This document shows, piece after piece, positions 6,536 to 6,893 of a DNA stretch of 6,893 bases. Each line of letters starts with the position of its first letter. The stretch's first letter is position 1. The notes under the pieces were generated by a model. It was not told where the DNA came from. It saw only the letters and a list, made by a program, of their open reading frames with translations, and made no database searches. This DNA comes from an uncultured Leucobacter sp. (GTDB lineage Bacteria > Actinomycetota > Actinomycetes > Actinomycetales > Microbacteriaceae): positions 1 to 6,893 of the forward strand of contig CAMFIY010000149.1 of assembly GCA_945952575.1 (NCBI GenBank), written 5' to 3'. A program made the position numbers and the translations under genes.

Positions 6536-6893
6536 CCCGCATCCAGGCCGAGATCGAGGGCGCGCGCTCCGTGCGTGAGCCGCCCCACCGATATGACGTC
6601 GACGCCGGTCTCGGCGATACCGGCCACCGTGTCGAGGTCGACCCCTCCGCTCGCCTCCGCGATCGCGCTGCCGTCGATGACCCTCACCGCCGTCGCGAGA
6701 TCTGCGAGCGAGAAGTTGTCGAGCAGGATCCCCGTGACACCGGCCTCGAGCACGGGCTCGATCTGATCGAGGCGATCCACCTCGACGATGATCGCGATCG
6801 TATGGCCGGCCCGTGCGCGCAGGCCGCTCAGCGCCGAGGTCGTCGTCCCGGCATCCACCGCGCCGAGCGCCGCGAGATGGTTGTCCTTCACCA
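6532..6893 (-). CDS. nadC: Quinolinate phosphoribosyltransferase NadC (carboxylating), C-terminal part
   Basis: Converts quinolinate and PRPP to nicotinate mononucleotide, CO2 and pyrophosphate, the third step of NAD de novo synthesis, in the cytosol. Only about 120 codons are inside the window; the 5' end lies beyond the right edge. Visible motifs: LVKDNHLAALG at the edge (the conserved lysine of KDNH contacts substrate), EVDRLDQ, then GILLDNFS with the conserved Asp, EASGGVDLDTV, and the C-terminal GVDVISVGRLTHGARALDLGLDAG, which closes the alpha/beta barrel. Roughly 170 N-terminal residues are absent. The GTG at 6891 is the internal valine of KDNH's preceding residue and is not a start. 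Its TGA overlaps the desulfurase ATG by four bases, so the two are co-translated; nadA and nadB are expected further upstream on the same strand. Confidence 0.96.
   Translation of the reverse strand, partial: VKDNHLAALGAVDAGTTTSALSGLRARAGHTIAIIVEVDRLDQIEPVLEAGVTGILLDNFSLADLATAVRVIDGSAIAEASGGVDLDTVAGIAETGVDVISVGRLTHGARALDLGLDAG

Noticed and set aside
5828..6766. 312-codon plus-strand frame
   Set aside because: Antisense to the cysteine desulfurase and the end of nadC, both with full sets of catalytic motifs on the minus strand.

Overview
The window reads as the end of a contig from a high-GC Gram-positive bacterium (Actinomycetota). Protein flavour and gene set (short SPOR-like protein beside an N-terminally extended type I methionine aminopeptidase, a GlnA2-type glutamine synthetase followed by glnE, nadC followed by a NifS-like desulfurase) suggest Microbacteriaceae or a near relative. 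That family-level placement is inference from motif resemblance; no alignment was run. All genes look like core metabolism, and I see no phage, transposon, CRISPR or defence genes.

Layout. Bases 1-47 are not genomic: they are an untrimmed Illumina Nextera i7 adapter (end of P7, an 8-base index, the read-2 tail and the 19-base Tn5 mosaic end). Bases 48-4363 hold three minus-strand genes, read right to left: a 66-residue SPOR-like protein (4363-4163), glnA of the GlnA2 class (4038-2701), and glnE (2686 to beyond 48), whose C-terminus is lost at the adapter. The plus strand carries one gene, map (4452-5321), divergent from the SPOR-like gene and perhaps translated from a leaderless mRNA. Convergent with map, on the minus strand, are the 3' part of nadC (from the right edge to 6532) and a NifS/IscS-type cysteine desulfurase (6535-5345), joined by a 4-base ATGA overlap.

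How the genes fit together. glnA and glnE lie 14 bases apart and are probably one nitrogen-assimilation transcript; GlnE adenylylates and deadenylylates glutamine synthetase. nadC and the desulfurase form the tail of a NAD de novo synthesis operon; the desulfurase probably supplies sulfur for the iron-sulfur cluster of quinolinate synthase NadA, whose gene would be expected to the right of the window. map encodes N-terminal methionine removal; its small neighbour has no assigned function.

Non-coding content. The 124-base gap before glnA holds a perfect 12-bp inverted repeat with a 6-base loop, a second weaker hairpin, and a partial GlnR-like motif overlapping that weaker hairpin. The 88-base gap between the SPOR-like gene and map holds a TACAAT element placed for a transcript that begins at the map start codon. 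No undescribed biological system is evident; the most practical observations are the adapter, the hidden truncated glnE and the structured region upstream of glnA.
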